From assembly GCF_001697225.1 (NCBI RefSeq), contig NZ_CP014671.1:2480001-2544000 (forward strand): a stretch of DNA of 64,000 nucleotides, in the 5' to 3' direction. The position numbers were made by a program, and so were the translations under genes. The stretch is from Immundisolibacter cernigliae. GTDB lineage: Bacteria; Pseudomonadota; Gammaproteobacteria; Immundisolibacterales; Immundisolibacteraceae. The notes under the pieces were generated by a model that worked only from the letters and a program-made list of their open reading frames with translations, was not told the DNA's origin and searched no databases. Below, in pieces: positions 44,962 through 55,541 of this stretch (position 1 is its first letter; every line of letters starts with the position of its first letter).

Positions 44962-45462
44962 CTATAGCGTGTAGAAATCGATCAAAGCCGGCACCCGGTC
45001 GTTCTGCAGGCGGATTGTCTTGCGGGCGAACCGCCAGCCCGAACCGCTTTTCAGCAGCCCCAGTTCATAGCGGCCGAAGTTGCTGTGTTGTTTTTCGGTC
45101 CGCGGGTTGTAGACCAGGACCATCCAGTTGGCGCGTGCGGTAATCGCGTCGGCCGACTCGAAGCTCGCCTCGATGTTGCTCACGAAATGCGTGGTGCGCG
45201 GCAGCGGCATGGCGGTCACCGACTTGCCGGACTGTAAGCGCATCACGCGTTCTTCAAGACCGCGGCGGCTGTCGTGATGGATCTGGGAAATCTCGGTGTC
45301 CGGATCGGAGGTTTGCGCGTATTCATCGCGCCAGGACGGCACCCAGTAGACGGCGTCCGGGGTGTACAGCTCCAGCCAGGCGCCCCAATCGCGGTCGTCC
45401 AGACACCGGCATTCGGCGTGCAGCAGGTCGGTGGTTATGGAAGTGGCAATCGGGTCGGGCAT
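44962..45462 (-). CDS. Ring-hydroxylating dioxygenase small subunit (BenB/AntB-like)
   Basis: Beta subunit of 166 residues with the cystatin-like/NTF2 fold of aromatic dioxygenases. Family motifs: DDRDWGAWLELYTPDAVYWVP, SQIHHDSRRGLEERV, RTTHFVSNIE and a C-terminal KTIRLQNDRVPALIDFYTL. It lies 31 bases after the alpha subunit gene and is probably cotranscribed. Together they form an alpha3beta3 oxygenase; the electron-transfer component is not in the window. Confidence 0.92.
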   Translation of the reverse strand: MPDPIATSITTDLLHAECRCLDDRDWGAWLELYTPDAVYWVPSWRDEYAQTSDPDTEISQIHHDSRRGLEERVMRLQSGKSVTAMPLPRTTHFVSNIEASFESADAITARANWMVLVYNPRTEKQHSNFGRYELGLLKSGSGWRFARKTIRLQNDRVPALIDFYTL

Positions 45463-45493
45463 CCGGGTCTCCTGCGTTGCAAGCGGGCGCCGA

Positions 45494-46828
45494 TCAACCG
45501 CCCTGCATCAGCCGGCGCCATTCCCGGTAACCGGCGTGGATGGCGGTCTCGTCGCCAAACGCGAGGCCGGCCGAGCTGGCGTTGCAGCGGGCTTCGGTGA
45601 GCCCGAGCGGCGCGAAGGTAAGCGGCAAGGACGGCGGCGCTGCCATGCCGCGCGAATAGCCCTGCGTGTCGCCGGCCGCCTGCGCAGCAAAGCCGTCCTG
45701 GCTCAGGGCGTACATGACGTTGTCGTCAGAGGTGGCAAGACCGCCGGCGTTGAAAAATTCTTCGTACTGGCGGATGCGAAAGCGCCGCGCCTGCGGATTT
45801 TCGCCGCGCGGGGCGAGGCAGTGCGAGCTCATGCGTGTCCTGTCCACCGCCAGCGGCTGCCAGGTGCGCAGCTGCAGCGACTGGATGTCGATGATCTGCA
45901 GGTTCGGAAAGATCGTCAGGTTGCGCTGGCGCAGCATCCAGTCCAGTCGGGCTTCGCCGACCCGCTGCCTGACCGTCTCCAGCAATTCCGTGTCGCGCAC
46001 CAGCGGACGGCTTTCCGGTCCCTGGCCGGGCGCGCCGACCGACCAGGACATGGCGTGGCCGCGGGCGGTGCTGATGGTGCCGGCAATGATCTGGCCGGGT
46101 GGCTGCGGGGCCGGTCCGGCGCGCGGCCGTTGGCGCACGATGTCCACGAAGGCGGCATGCGTGGTCGCGAAGTGATAGGCGTCGAGGCCGTTCTCGAACT
46201 GCAGCTTCCAGTTGCCGTCGTAGGTGTAGCTGGCCTCGCCGGGGATGTATTCGAGGCCGTCCGGCGCCTGGTCGGCGACCAGATCGAGCAGCTTTCGCGC
46301 CTCGCCCAGATGGTCGTCGAGGCTCGGCACGTCAGCCGACAGACTCGCGAACACGAAGCCGCGATAGCTGCCCACTCGCGCCAGCGGGACCAGGTCGTGA
46401 CTTTCGTCGTCGAAGGCCGGCGGGTAGTGCCCGTCTTTTTGATCGGTGATGCCGACGTTGCGCCCGGCACTGTCGTAGACCCAGCCGTGGTAGGGGCAGG
46501 TGTGGAACTTGCGGTTTCCGGCGCGAAACGGGCACAGCAGCGTGCCTTTGTGGCGGCAGCTGTTCAGGAACGCGCGCAGCGTGCCGGCGCCGTCCCGCGT
46601 CAGGATGATCGGCTGGCGGCCGATCTGGCGGGTGACGAAGTCGTGCGGCTGTTCGATCTCGCTTTCGAGCGCCACGAAGACCCAGGTCGCCTCGAAGATG
46701 CGTGCCATTTCGAGCTCGAATACCTGCGGGTCGGTAAACGCGGTCCGATGCACGCGAAACACGCCCGCCTCGGGACGGTCGTCGACCAGGCTGCTCGCCT
46801 CCACGAAAGCTCCTCCTGATATCGCCAC
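45494..46828 (-). CDS. Rieske dioxygenase large subunit (BenA/AntA-like)
   Basis: Alpha subunit of 444 residues. The Rieske cluster is held by CRHKG (Cys91, His93) and CPYHGW (Cys111, His114). The mononuclear iron ligands include His219 and His224 in LDAYHFATTH, with the bridging Asp216 just before. The similarity is to benzoate/anthranilate-type dioxygenases, but the substrate is not settled. It begins 9 bases after argB on the minus strand, an unusual neighbour that may only be chance. Confidence 0.93.
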   Translation of the reverse strand: MAISGGAFVEASSLVDDRPEAGVFRVHRTAFTDPQVFELEMARIFEATWVFVALESEIEQPHDFVTRQIGRQPIILTRDGAGTLRAFLNSCRHKGTLLCPFRAGNRKFHTCPYHGWVYDSAGRNVGITDQKDGHYPPAFDDESHDLVPLARVGSYRGFVFASLSADVPSLDDHLGEARKLLDLVADQAPDGLEYIPGEASYTYDGNWKLQFENGLDAYHFATTHAAFVDIVRQRPRAGPAPQPPGQIIAGTISTARGHAMSWSVGAPGQGPESRPLVRDTELLETVRQRVGEARLDWMLRQRNLTIFPNLQIIDIQSLQLRTWQPLAVDRTRMSSHCLAPRGENPQARRFRIRQYEEFFNAGGLATSDDNVMYALSQDGFAAQAAGDTQGYSRGMAAPPSLPLTFAPLGLTEARCNASSAGLAFGDETAIHAGYREWRRLMQGG

Positions 46829-46836
46829 TGCGCCGC

Positions 46837-47811
<975 letters not shown>

Positions 47812-47845
47812 TTATCATGCCGGCCATCGCCGCCCGGACCCTGCC

Positions 47846-48964
47846 ATGCCCGCCGACCTGCTCCTGAAAACGCCCCTGCACGCCGCGCACCTGGCTGCCG
47901 GTGCCCGCATGGCGCCGTTTGCCGGCTGGGACATGCCGCTGCATTACGGCTCGCAGCTGGACGAACACCACGCGGTGCGTGCCGGCGCCGGCGTGTTCGA
48001 CGTGTCGCACATGGCGCAGGCGGACCTGAGTGGCCCGCAGGCCGACCACTACCTGCGCCGGGTGCTGTGCGGCGATGTCGCGCGCATCGGCACCGGCAAG
48101 GCGCTGTACACCTGCCTGCTGAACGAACAGGCCGGCATCATCGATGACCTGCTGGTCTACCGCCTGGGCGCCGATCGGTTCCGGCTGGTGCTCAATGCCG
48201 CCCGCCGCGAAGCCGATCTGGCCTGGCTGCGCGCACGACAGGCCGACTTCGACGTGGTGCTCACCCCGCGCGACGACCTGGCCATGCTGGCGGTGCAGGG
48301 ACCGCAGGCGCGCACGCTGACCGATCCGCTGCTGCCGGCTGGCGTGCGTGCGGGCGTGGCGGGCCTGGCCCGCTTTGCTGCCGCCGAGGAGGGTGACTGG
48401 CTGGTCGGACGCACCGGCTACACCGGCGAGGATGGCTACGAAATCATGCTGCCGGCGGCCGCCGCCCCCGCGCTGTGGCAGGCGCTACTGCAAGGCGGCG
48501 TGCGCCCGGCGGGGCTTGGCGCGCGCGACACGCTGCGGCTGGAAGCCGGCCTGTCCCTGTACGGCCACGACATGGACGACACCGTCACGCCGCTGGAATG
48601 CGGCCTGGGCTGGACCGTGCACTGGGAGCCGGCGCAGCGGGATTTCATCGGCCGCGCCGCGCTGGCCGCCCAGCGCGCCGCCGGACCCGCCCGGCAGCGG
48701 GCCGGCGTGGTGCTGGCCTGCCGCGGCGTGCTGCGCGATGGCGCGCCCGTGCTGCAGGACGGGCGGCAGATCGGCCACCTGACATCGGGCGGTTTCGGGC
48801 CGACTATCGGCCGCGGCATTGGCCTGGCGCGGGTCGAAGCCGGCGCCGACGGCGCCTGTACCATACGCATTCGCGATCGCGAGCTGCCGGCACGATTCGT
48901 GAATCCGCCGTTCGTGCGCGAAGGCGCGCTGCGCGTGGATCTGCCGCCGCTGGCCAACGCCTGA
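47846..48964 (+). CDS. gcvT: Glycine cleavage system T protein
   Basis: Aminomethyltransferase of 372 residues that moves the methylene group from the H protein to tetrahydrofolate, releasing ammonia. Conserved features: [16 protein letters not shown] near the start, [20 protein letters not shown] and [22 protein letters not shown]. The ATG at 47846 was chosen for the match to [16 protein letters not shown]. First gene of gcvT-gcvH-gcvPA. Confidence 0.95.
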   Translation: MPADLLLKTPLHAAHLAAGARMAPFAGWDMPLHYGSQLDEHHAVRAGAGVFDVSHMAQADLSGPQADHYLRRVLCGDVARIGTGKALYTCLLNEQAGIIDDLLVYRLGADRFRLVLNAARREADLAWLRARQADFDVVLTPRDDLAMLAVQGPQARTLTDPLLPAGVRAGVAGLARFAAAEEGDWLVGRTGYTGEDGYEIMLPAAAAPALWQALLQGGVRPAGLGARDTLRLEAGLSLYGHDMDDTVTPLECGLGWTVHWEPAQRDFIGRAALAAQRAAGPARQRAGVVLACRGVLRDGAPVLQDGRQIGHLTSGGFGPTIGRGIGLARVEAGADGACTIRIRDRELPARFVNPPFVREGALRVDLPPLANA

Positions 48965-49011
48965 TCGCCGCCGTCTTTATCCCGCCGCTTACTACCGAAC
49001 GGAGACTCGCC

Positions 49012-49392
49012 TTGAGCCAGGTGCCGGACACGCTGCGCTATACCCAGACCCACGAATGGCTGCGTCAGGAAGCCGACGGCAGCATCACCGTGGGTATCAC
49101 CGACCATGCCCAGGCGCAGTTGGGTGACCTGGTCTACGTGGAACTGCCGGCGGTCGGCAAGGCGCTCACGGCCGGCGATGCCTGTGCGGTGGTGGAGTCG
49201 GTCAAGGCCGCCGCGGACGTGTACGCGCCGCTGACCGGCACCGTGCTGGCCTTCAACGATGCACTCGCCAGCGCGCCGGAACTCGTGAACCAGGATCCCT
49301 ACGGCGAAGGCTGGCTGCTGCGCGTGTCCGGCGACCTGCCGCCGGACACGCTGGACGCCGCCGCCTATCGCGCCCTGACCGAGTCCGCCTGA
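49012..49392 (+). CDS. gcvH: Glycine cleavage system H protein
   Basis: Lipoyl carrier of 126 residues. The lipoylated Lys is in [27 protein letters not shown] and [10 protein letters not shown] are standard. The start is TTG at 49012, with GGAG 7 bases upstream; it gives [10 protein letters not shown] in line with other GcvH proteins. The next in-frame candidate, a GTG at 49021, would remove conserved residues. The stop overlaps the gcvPA start. Confidence 0.94.
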   Translation: MSQVPDTLRYTQTHEWLRQEADGSITVGITDHAQAQLGDLVYVELPAVGKALTAGDACAVVESVKAAADVYAPLTGTVLAFNDALASAPELVNQDPYGEGWLLRVSGDLPPDTLDAAAYRALTESA

Positions 49393-50735
49393 TGCCCTTC
49401 ATTCCGCACACGGCGGACGAAGTCACCGCCATGCTGCGCGCCGTCGGCGTGCCCGACATCGGCGCGCTGTTCGACGAGATTGCGCCCGGCCTGCGCATTG
49501 CGGACCTGCCCGGCGTGCCGGACGGTCTGCCGGAGTGGGAAGTCGGCGCACTGCTCACAGAGCGCACGGCAGGCGATCGCAATCCGACCTGTTTCCTGGG
49601 CGCCGGCGCCTATCAGCACCACATCCCGGCCGCCGTGTGGCAATTGGTCAGTCGCGGCGAGTTCTATTCGGCCTACACGCCGTATCAGGCCGAGGCCAGC
49701 CAGGGCACGCTGCAGGTGCTGTACGAGTTCCAGAGCATGATCGCCGGGCTGTGTGCGCTGGAGGTCGCCAATGCCTCGCTGTACGACGGCGCCTCGGCGC
49801 TGGCCGAGGCGGTGCTGATGGCGGTGCGTGCCAATGGCCAGGCCGGCCGGCGCGTGCTGCTGCCACGCGCGCTGCATCCGGCCTATCGGGCGGCCGTGCG
49901 CGGCATCGTCGCCCGCCAGGGCATCGAGCTGGTCGAGCCGGGTTTTGATGCGCAAACCGGTCGCAGCGTGCTGGATGGCATCGACTGGACCGGCGTGGCG
50001 GCCCTGGCCGTGCCGCAGCCGAATTTCTTTGGCGTGCTGGAAGACGTCGACGCGCTGACGGACGCCGCCCACGCGGCCGGCGCGCTGGTCATCGGCGTGG
50101 TCAACCCGCTGGCGCTGGCGATCCTGAAACCGCCCGGCCAGTGGGGCGCGCGCGGCGCGGACATTGCTTGCGGCGAAGGCCAGCCGCTGGGCATTCCGCT
50201 GGCCGGTGGCGGGCCGTATCTGGGGTTCATGGCCTGTCGCGAGGGGCTGGTGCGCCAATTGCCGGGCCGCATTGCCGGCCGCACGGTGGATATGGACGGC
50301 AAGGATGGTTTCACCCTGACGCTGCAGGCGCGCGAGCAGCACATCCGCCGCGCCAAGGCGACGTCCAACATCTGCACCAACCAGGGTCTGCTGGCGACCG
50401 CGGCGACGCTGTACATGAGCCTGATGGGGCCGGCCGGGCTGACCACCGTGGCGCGCCAGAGCCACGCCAACCTGCGCCTGCTGTGCGAGCGCCTGTGCGC
50501 GCTGCCGGGCGTGACACCCGCGTTCAGCGGGCCGACCTTCAACGAGACTGTCTTGCGCCTGCCGGGCGATCTGCCGCGCATGCTGGATGGTCTGCTGGAG
50601 CGCGACATTCTGGGCGGCCTGCCGCTGGCGGAACACTACCCGGAACTGGCCGACGGCTTGCTGGTGTGCGCCACGGAGCTGACGCCCCCGGCGGCCTGCG
50701 AGCGCTACGCCGCGGCGCTGGCCGAATTGCTCTGA
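49392..50735 (+). CDS. gcvPA: Glycine dehydrogenase subunit 1 (split P protein)
   Basis: First half of the heterodimeric glycine decarboxylase, 447 residues. Motifs: FIPHTADEVTAML, FLGAGAYQHHIPA, FYSAYTPYQAEASQGTLQ and MVxSLY-like YDGASALAEA. The PLP lysine belongs to the second subunit (GcvPB), which does not follow here; an MFS transporter does. The start overlaps the gcvH stop (TGATG). GcvPB must be encoded elsewhere. Confidence 0.93.
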   Translation: MPFIPHTADEVTAMLRAVGVPDIGALFDEIAPGLRIADLPGVPDGLPEWEVGALLTERTAGDRNPTCFLGAGAYQHHIPAAVWQLVSRGEFYSAYTPYQAEASQGTLQVLYEFQSMIAGLCALEVANASLYDGASALAEAVLMAVRANGQAGRRVLLPRALHPAYRAAVRGIVARQGIELVEPGFDAQTGRSVLDGIDWTGVAALAVPQPNFFGVLEDVDALTDAAHAAGALVIGVVNPLALAILKPPGQWGARGADIACGEGQPLGIPLAGGGPYLGFMACREGLVRQLPGRIAGRTVDMDGKDGFTLTLQAREQHIRRAKATSNICTNQGLLATAATLYMSLMGPAGLTTVARQSHANLRLLCERLCALPGVTPAFSGPTFNETVLRLPGDLPRMLDGLLERDILGGLPLAEHYPELADGLLVCATELTPPAACERYAAALAELL

Positions 50736-50741
50736 GCCGTT

Positions 50742-51917
50742 GTGCAGACGACCCACTGGCGGGGCGTTGGCGTCGCCTTTCTGGCCGGTGTCGCGGCGGC
50801 CACGGCGCTGGCCAAGGCCAGTCCGGCCGCGCTCGACCTGCGCAGTGCGCTGCATCTGACGCTGGCCCAGATCGGCTGGGTGATGTCGGTCGGCACTATC
50901 GCCACGTTCGCGCTCGGCGTCGCCTCCGGGCAACTGAGTCACTGGCGCGGCTCGCGCCGGCTGCTGCGCGACGGGCTGCTGGTGCTGGTGGTGGCCGGCT
51001 CACTCAGTGCGCTGGCACCGGCCACGGCTTGGCTGCTGGCCGGGCGCGGTCTGGAGGGTGTGGGCGTGGTGCTGATCACGGTTGCCGCGCCGACGCTGAT
51101 CGCCAGCCTCACCCGGCGCCAGGACATCGGTCTTGCGATGGGCGTGTGGGCGCTGTGGATGCCGGTCGGCAGCATGCTGATGCTGGCGCTGGCGCCGCTG
51201 CTGCTGGGTGCCTTCGGCTGGCGCGGGCTGTGGGCGGTGAGCGCATTGGCGGCGTTGGCCGTGCTGGCGATGCTGCCGGGCTTGCCACGGGATATTGGCT
51301 TGCCCTCCGGCGGCCGGCTTGACCTGTCGGTGCTGCGCAGCAGCGGGCCGTGGTGGCTGGCGCTGGCGTTTTTCTGTTTCAGCAGTCAGTTCTTCAGCGT
51401 GTTCACGTTTCTGCCCACACACCTGATGCACACGCTCGGCCTGGACACCGCGGCTGCGACGCTGGCCAGCGCGCTGGTGCCGGCGGCGATCATTCCCGGC
51501 AACCTGCTCGGCGGCGTTCTGGTGCATCGCGGCTGGCAACCGTCGACGCTGCTGGTACTGCCGGCACTGCCGCTACTGGTCGTCTTGCCGGCGATGATGC
51601 TGTTTGCGCACTCGCTGGGCTGGACGTATCTGCTGCTGGTGTCCTATGGCTTCCTGCTGGGCATCATCCCGACCGGCATCTTCACGCAGGCGCCGCTGCT
51701 GGCGCCGCGGCCGCCCGCCACCGGGCCCATCCTGGGCCTCGCGCTGTCCGGGCAGGGCCTGGGAATTCTCGTCGGGCCGCCGTTGGTCGGAACCTTGCTC
51801 GAGAAAACCGGCAGCTGGTTCTGGCCGGTACTGTTGCTGGGTACAGCCCTGCTGGGACTGGTGATCTGCGCGCTGATGTTGCGCCACGCCGGTGCGCAGC
51901 AGAAGCCCGCGCATTGA
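50742..51917 (+). CDS. MFS transporter
   Basis: Major facilitator protein of 391 residues with about twelve hydrophobic helices and the loop 2-3 motif GVASGQLSHWRGSRRLL resembling the family signature. The GTG start is 6 bases after gcvPA, so it may be cotranscribed. The N-terminal half resembles cyanate/NNP-type and drug transporters, and the substrate is unknown. It sits where gcvPB would be expected. Confidence 0.85.
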   Translation: MQTTHWRGVGVAFLAGVAAATALAKASPAALDLRSALHLTLAQIGWVMSVGTIATFALGVASGQLSHWRGSRRLLRDGLLVLVVAGSLSALAPATAWLLAGRGLEGVGVVLITVAAPTLIASLTRRQDIGLAMGVWALWMPVGSMLMLALAPLLLGAFGWRGLWAVSALAALAVLAMLPGLPRDIGLPSGGRLDLSVLRSSGPWWLALAFFCFSSQFFSVFTFLPTHLMHTLGLDTAAATLASALVPAAIIPGNLLGGVLVHRGWQPSTLLVLPALPLLVVLPAMMLFAHSLGWTYLLLVSYGFLLGIIPTGIFTQAPLLAPRPPATGPILGLALSGQGLGILVGPPLVGTLLEKTGSWFWPVLLLGTALLGLVICALMLRHAGAQQKPAH

Positions 51918-51989
51918 CCGGCCGCCCAACGGCGCCTAACCTTGCCGCCGTCCGCTCTTTAAATTGCGGATGCCGCCCACGGAGCTCGT

Positions 51990-52340
51990 ATGTCCGCGTT
52001 CAAATTTGTCATCTCGGCGACCCTGGCCCTCGCGCTGACGCAGCCTTTCACCGCATTTGGTGCCAGCCTCGAAACCGACATGTACGGTCCGGGCGCCAAC
52101 GACGATCCGACCGCTGCCCGCATGATGGGTGATGCCCTGATTGCGCGGCCGTTGTATGCGGCCGCCACGGCCACCGGCGTGGCCATATTCGTGGCCACGC
52201 TGCCGTTCACGGCACTCGGTGGCAACGTGGACGAGTCGGCCAGTCAGTTGGTGGTGGGTCCGGCGCGTGGCCTGTTCACCCGTTGCCTCGGCTGCGTCAA
52301 GACGCGACAGGAAATGCCTGTCGAACGCCCGCTGGAATAG
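51990..52340 (+). CDS. Exported small protein of unknown function
   Basis: Protein of 116 residues with an N-terminal signal peptide (about 1-24, ending TAFGA) and a second hydrophobic stretch (about 56-75, AATATGVAIFVATLPFTAL). The C-terminal part includes LVVGPARGLFTRCLGC with two Cys. Likely envelope-located. The family is not recognised with certainty; similar short proteins are sometimes labelled multidrug-transporter-like without evidence. Confidence 0.65.
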   Translation: MSAFKFVISATLALALTQPFTAFGASLETDMYGPGANDDPTAARMMGDALIARPLYAAATATGVAIFVATLPFTALGGNVDESASQLVVGPARGLFTRCLGCVKTRQEMPVERPLE

Positions 52341-52515
52341 TCGATTGGCATAGGCGATCGGCGCCCGGCAGCGCTCCCGCAGCGCTGCCGACTGCATTGT
52401 GAACGGCCGCCTGCCGGCCGTTCTGTCCGCTAGGCCTTTGCGTTCCCGCAGCCGGGAATCCGCCTTCCCGATACATCCGCTATTCAAATCACATTCGATC
52501 AGGAGGAGCTTGCAC

Positions 52516-53484
52516 ATGGCACTCGAATACACCCGCAGCAACGCCAAGGACTGGGCCAAGGAAAAGATCAAGGGCTTTTACATGTGTCCGGTCACGCCCG
52601 TGGGTGAGGACCGGCACGTGGACGAGAAGGGTCTGCGCGAGAACATCGACGCCTTCATCGGCATGGGCATCGAGGGCCTGGTGGTCGGCGGCTTCTTCGC
52701 CGAAGGCTGGAACATGACCCCCACGCAGTGGTTGCGCTTCCATCAGGTGGTGGCGGATGCCGGGCGCGGGCGCATCCCGCTGTGGACCATCATCCTGGAC
52801 CCGTGCGTGCACACCGCCATCGAGAAGATGAACGCGGTCAAGGACATGGGCTTCGAGGGCGCCGAGGTCATCAACCCGGTGGTGCAGCTGCGCACCGATG
52901 ATGAAATCTTCGACTGGTTCAAGTACCTGACCGACCACACCGACCTGGCCGTGTGCCTGTACCGGACGGGCGTTGGCGGGCGCGTGCTGGGCTTTGACCT
53001 GATGCAGCGACTGGCCGCCATCGACACGATGGTCGCGGTCAAGCAGGGCGCCGGCAGCCGCATCGACACCTTGCGCATGCGCCGCGAGCTGCCGGGCAAT
53101 TTCCTGGTCTGCGATCCGTCGGAGGCCGTTTTCCTGGACGATCTGCGCGCCGGCGGGCAGTGCGTGTGGGGTGAGCTGTCCTACATCCTGTACGGCAAGA
53201 AGCGCCACCTGGTGAATGAATACCGGGCGCTGGCGGCGCAGGGCAAGTGGGAAGAAGCGCGCGAAAAATCCATGCAGCTGAACGGCGTGCGTCTGCTGCT
53301 GGAAGAAACCCTGCTGTGGAAGATCATCGAGACCAACACCTACGCCGGTACCGTGTCCAGCGTGAAGACCTGGTTCGAGGCCATCGGCCTGAAGGGCGGG
53401 CGCATGATCCCGCCGCTGCGTGACCTGCCGGCGGCGCAGGCCGACGTGCTGCGCGGCAAGCTGCAGGATCTGGGCGTGTGCTGA
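52516..53484 (+). CDS. DapA-family (Schiff-base) lyase
   Basis: Class I aldolase-type TIM barrel of 322 residues related to dihydrodipicolinate synthase. The Schiff-base Lys176 is in AVKQGAG and the proton-relay Tyr149 in CLYRTGVGG. The normal GTTGE substrate motif is replaced by VVGGFFAEGWNMT, so it is not a genuine DapA; hydratase-aldolases of aromatic degradation or sugar-acid aldolases are alternatives. AGGAGGAG precedes the ATG by 8 bases. No partner genes adjoin it. Confidence 0.85.
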   Translation: MALEYTRSNAKDWAKEKIKGFYMCPVTPVGEDRHVDEKGLRENIDAFIGMGIEGLVVGGFFAEGWNMTPTQWLRFHQVVADAGRGRIPLWTIILDPCVHTAIEKMNAVKDMGFEGAEVINPVVQLRTDDEIFDWFKYLTDHTDLAVCLYRTGVGGRVLGFDLMQRLAAIDTMVAVKQGAGSRIDTLRMRRELPGNFLVCDPSEAVFLDDLRAGGQCVWGELSYILYGKKRHLVNEYRALAAQGKWEEAREKSMQLNGVRLLLEETLLWKIIETNTYAGTVSSVKTWFEAIGLKGGRMIPPLRDLPAAQADVLRGKLQDLGVC

Positions 53485-53558
53485 TGCGCGCCGGTTGAGC
53501 GCCCGCTGCCGGCGGGGGCGGCTTTCAAAACGGCGGTCCCGTAGGTGCTTCTGTGCGT

Positions 53559-53626
53559 GTGGGAGGCCCGCCCCCGGGCCGAATGGGTTGGTTGAAGAAG
53601 ATTCGCGGCGAGGGCGCCGCTCCCAC
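53559..53626. repeat. REP-like pair of GTGGGAG type
   Basis: GTGGGAGGCCCGCCCCCGGGCC (split between 53559-53580) and a reversed copy GCGGCGAGGGCGCCGC-TCCCAC (53605-53626) form a head-to-head pair. The module differs from the GTAGGAG-type elements elsewhere in the window. It lies in the convergent gap of 166 bases between the DapA-like lyase and soeC-like gene. Confidence 0.65.
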
Positions 53627-53650
53627 GTGCAGTGCGGTCGTCGCGTCGTT

Positions 53651-54598
53651 TCAAACCGTGGCGGCGCCGTAGTACAGCGTCACCGTATGTTTAGCTTGGG
53701 CAAAGAACAGCCAGCGTTCGACCAGTGCGCCGATCGCGGTACTGGCCAGGGCGAGCGCCAGCAGCCACACCGACACCGCGCCTGACAGAAAGCTTGCCGG
53801 CAGCACGAGTAGCAGCGGCAGGCCAAAACCACCGATCAGCACCAGGCGACGCAAGCGGTCGGCGTGTTTGCGCGCCACCCGAAAGCCCATCTCCTTTTGC
53901 AGGTAGTTTTCTTGCGTGTTCGGGCGTTCGAGCAGGCGCGCCTGGCCGAGCTTGCCCAGGCCGGTCGCAGCGGCCGCCGTGGCGATCGGTGCGGCGGTGT
54001 CGATATGCTGCCAGTAGGCCAGTTTGACCAGTGCCGCCAGACCCAGCCCGAGCACGGCAATGGCGTTGGCCGGCCCGCGCCCGACGCCGAATACGCCGGC
54101 CAGCAGCGCCAGCCAGACCGCGCCGGTGGCCAGGGCCATCGCCAGATACCCCGGCATCACCCAGTGGTTACGCCACTGTGGAATCGGCTTGAGGCTGGCG
54201 TAGATCATGGCGGTGCAACACACCGTCATCACGGCGAGCAACGCAGTCAGCCAGCCGGCCAGCGCGAAAGCGCCATCGGTGCGGCCGGCCAGCACCCAGC
54301 CGCCGGCAAACAGCAGCGCCGGCGGATAACCCGCGATTGCCAGCACCCCTTCGCGCGACAGCCAGGACGTGCGCCACTGGCTAAGTGCCCGCCAGGCCCG
54401 CTCCGGATGGCCAAGGTGAAAGGTGGAGGCGAGCAGGCCGGTTGTGATCAGGGCCAGCGCCGTGCCAAGGCCGGCCAGCCCCAGGCCGGGGTCGGGCGGC
54501 AGCATGCCCAGACTGCCCAGCACGGCGAGCAGGGCCAGCAGGCCGTAGCCCATGCCGGAGCTGACGGTGAACAGGATGACCGAGGCGGCGGGATGCAT
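53651..54598 (-). CDS. DmsC/SoeC-like membrane anchor subunit
   Basis: Integral membrane protein of 315 residues with about eight hydrophobic helices, of the DmsC/NrfD-related family. FHLGHPERAWRALSQWRTSWLSREG is typical of DmsC and SoeC anchors (shown here as two adjoining motifs, FHLGHPERAW and SWLSREG). It would exchange electrons with the quinone pool. It starts 14 bases after the iron-sulfur subunit gene. The other partner, the molybdenum subunit, lies beyond an oppositely oriented gene. Confidence 0.9.
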   Translation of the reverse strand: MHPAASVILFTVSSGMGYGLLALLAVLGSLGMLPPDPGLGLAGLGTALALITTGLLASTFHLGHPERAWRALSQWRTSWLSREGVLAIAGYPPALLFAGGWVLAGRTDGAFALAGWLTALLAVMTVCCTAMIYASLKPIPQWRNHWVMPGYLAMALATGAVWLALLAGVFGVGRGPANAIAVLGLGLAALVKLAYWQHIDTAAPIATAAAATGLGKLGQARLLERPNTQENYLQKEMGFRVARKHADRLRRLVLIGGFGLPLLLVLPASFLSGAVSVWLLALALASTAIGALVERWLFFAQAKHTVTLYYGAATV

Positions 54599-54612
54599 GG
54601 CGTGCGGATTTC

Positions 54613-55374
54613 TTATCGGGACAGCAAACGATCCACCCAGCCGAGCAGTCGCTGGCCGATGTCGGCCCCACCGGGGGCGTCGTCCAGGGGCGCGGTGTCG
54701 GCGGCGGCGCGCCGCTCGCGCGGCGGCAGGTATTTGTTCACCGGCCGGTACCCCAGGTCCGGCAGCAGGTCGACCCCACCGCGATCGGCTACCAGCCGCG
54801 ACACGTCCGAATCGGCATCGCCCAGATCGCCAAAATGGCGGGCCGAGGTTGGGCAGACCATGACGCAGGCCGGCTGGCGCTCGGCCGGCGGCAGGTTCGT
54901 GTTGTAGATGCGGTCCACGCACAGGGTGCATTTTTTCATGGTGCCGCTGTGGGAGTCGTACTCGCGCGCGCCGTAGGGGCAGGCCCAGGAGCACAGCTTG
55001 CAGCCGATGCACTTGTCCTCGTCGATCAGCACGATGCCGTCCTGGGCCCGCTTGTACGAGGCGCCGGTCGGGCACACGGTGACGCAATCCGGCTGCTCGC
55101 AGTGCAGGCAGGAGCGGGGGAAGTGCACGGTGCGCGTGGTGGCCGGCCCGGCGCCGCAGCCGGATTTGGGCCGGGTCTCGAAGGCGTGGACGCGGTTGAA
55201 CCACACGCCAAATGGCTCCTTGCCGTAAGGATCCTCGTCGGTCAGCGGCGCCATGTGGCCGCCGTCGTTCCATTCCTTGCAGGCCACCGCGCAGGCATGG
55301 CAGCCGACGCAGGTGTCCAGATCGATCACCAGGCCAAGCTTGCGGCCGGTGGTGGTTCTCGAAACTGTTGTCAT
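54613..55374 (-). CDS. SoeB/DmsB-like 4Fe-4S ferredoxin subunit
   Basis: Iron-sulfur protein of 253 residues with four cysteine clusters for [4Fe-4S] centres: CVGCHACAVACKEW, CLHCEQPDCVTVCP, CIGCKLCSWACPYG and CTLCVDR with a later CVMVCP. The start GLVIDLDTCVGCHACAVAC is like SoeB of sulfite-oxidising enzymes and DmsB. There is no Tat signal, so the enzyme faces the cytoplasm. It connects the catalytic subunit to the membrane anchor encoded next. Confidence 0.92.
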   Translation of the reverse strand: MTTVSRTTTGRKLGLVIDLDTCVGCHACAVACKEWNDGGHMAPLTDEDPYGKEPFGVWFNRVHAFETRPKSGCGAGPATTRTVHFPRSCLHCEQPDCVTVCPTGASYKRAQDGIVLIDEDKCIGCKLCSWACPYGAREYDSHSGTMKKCTLCVDRIYNTNLPPAERQPACVMVCPTSARHFGDLGDADSDVSRLVADRGGVDLLPDLGYRPVNKYLPPRERRAAADTAPLDDAPGGADIGQRLLGWVDRLLSR

Positions 55375-55541
55375 GTGACGGATCGGTTCGGTGTAAAGGA
55401 AAGCGCAGGGCCGGATTGCTCGGCGCGGCGGCTGGGCATGGCGTCGACGTTGATGCCTGTCAAGCCGCGCCGTGTCTGGCAGCAGCGGCCGTTTGCTAGA
55501 CTGGCAGCCGTACGCAGTTGTCGTCCGCAGGAGCAGGAGAA

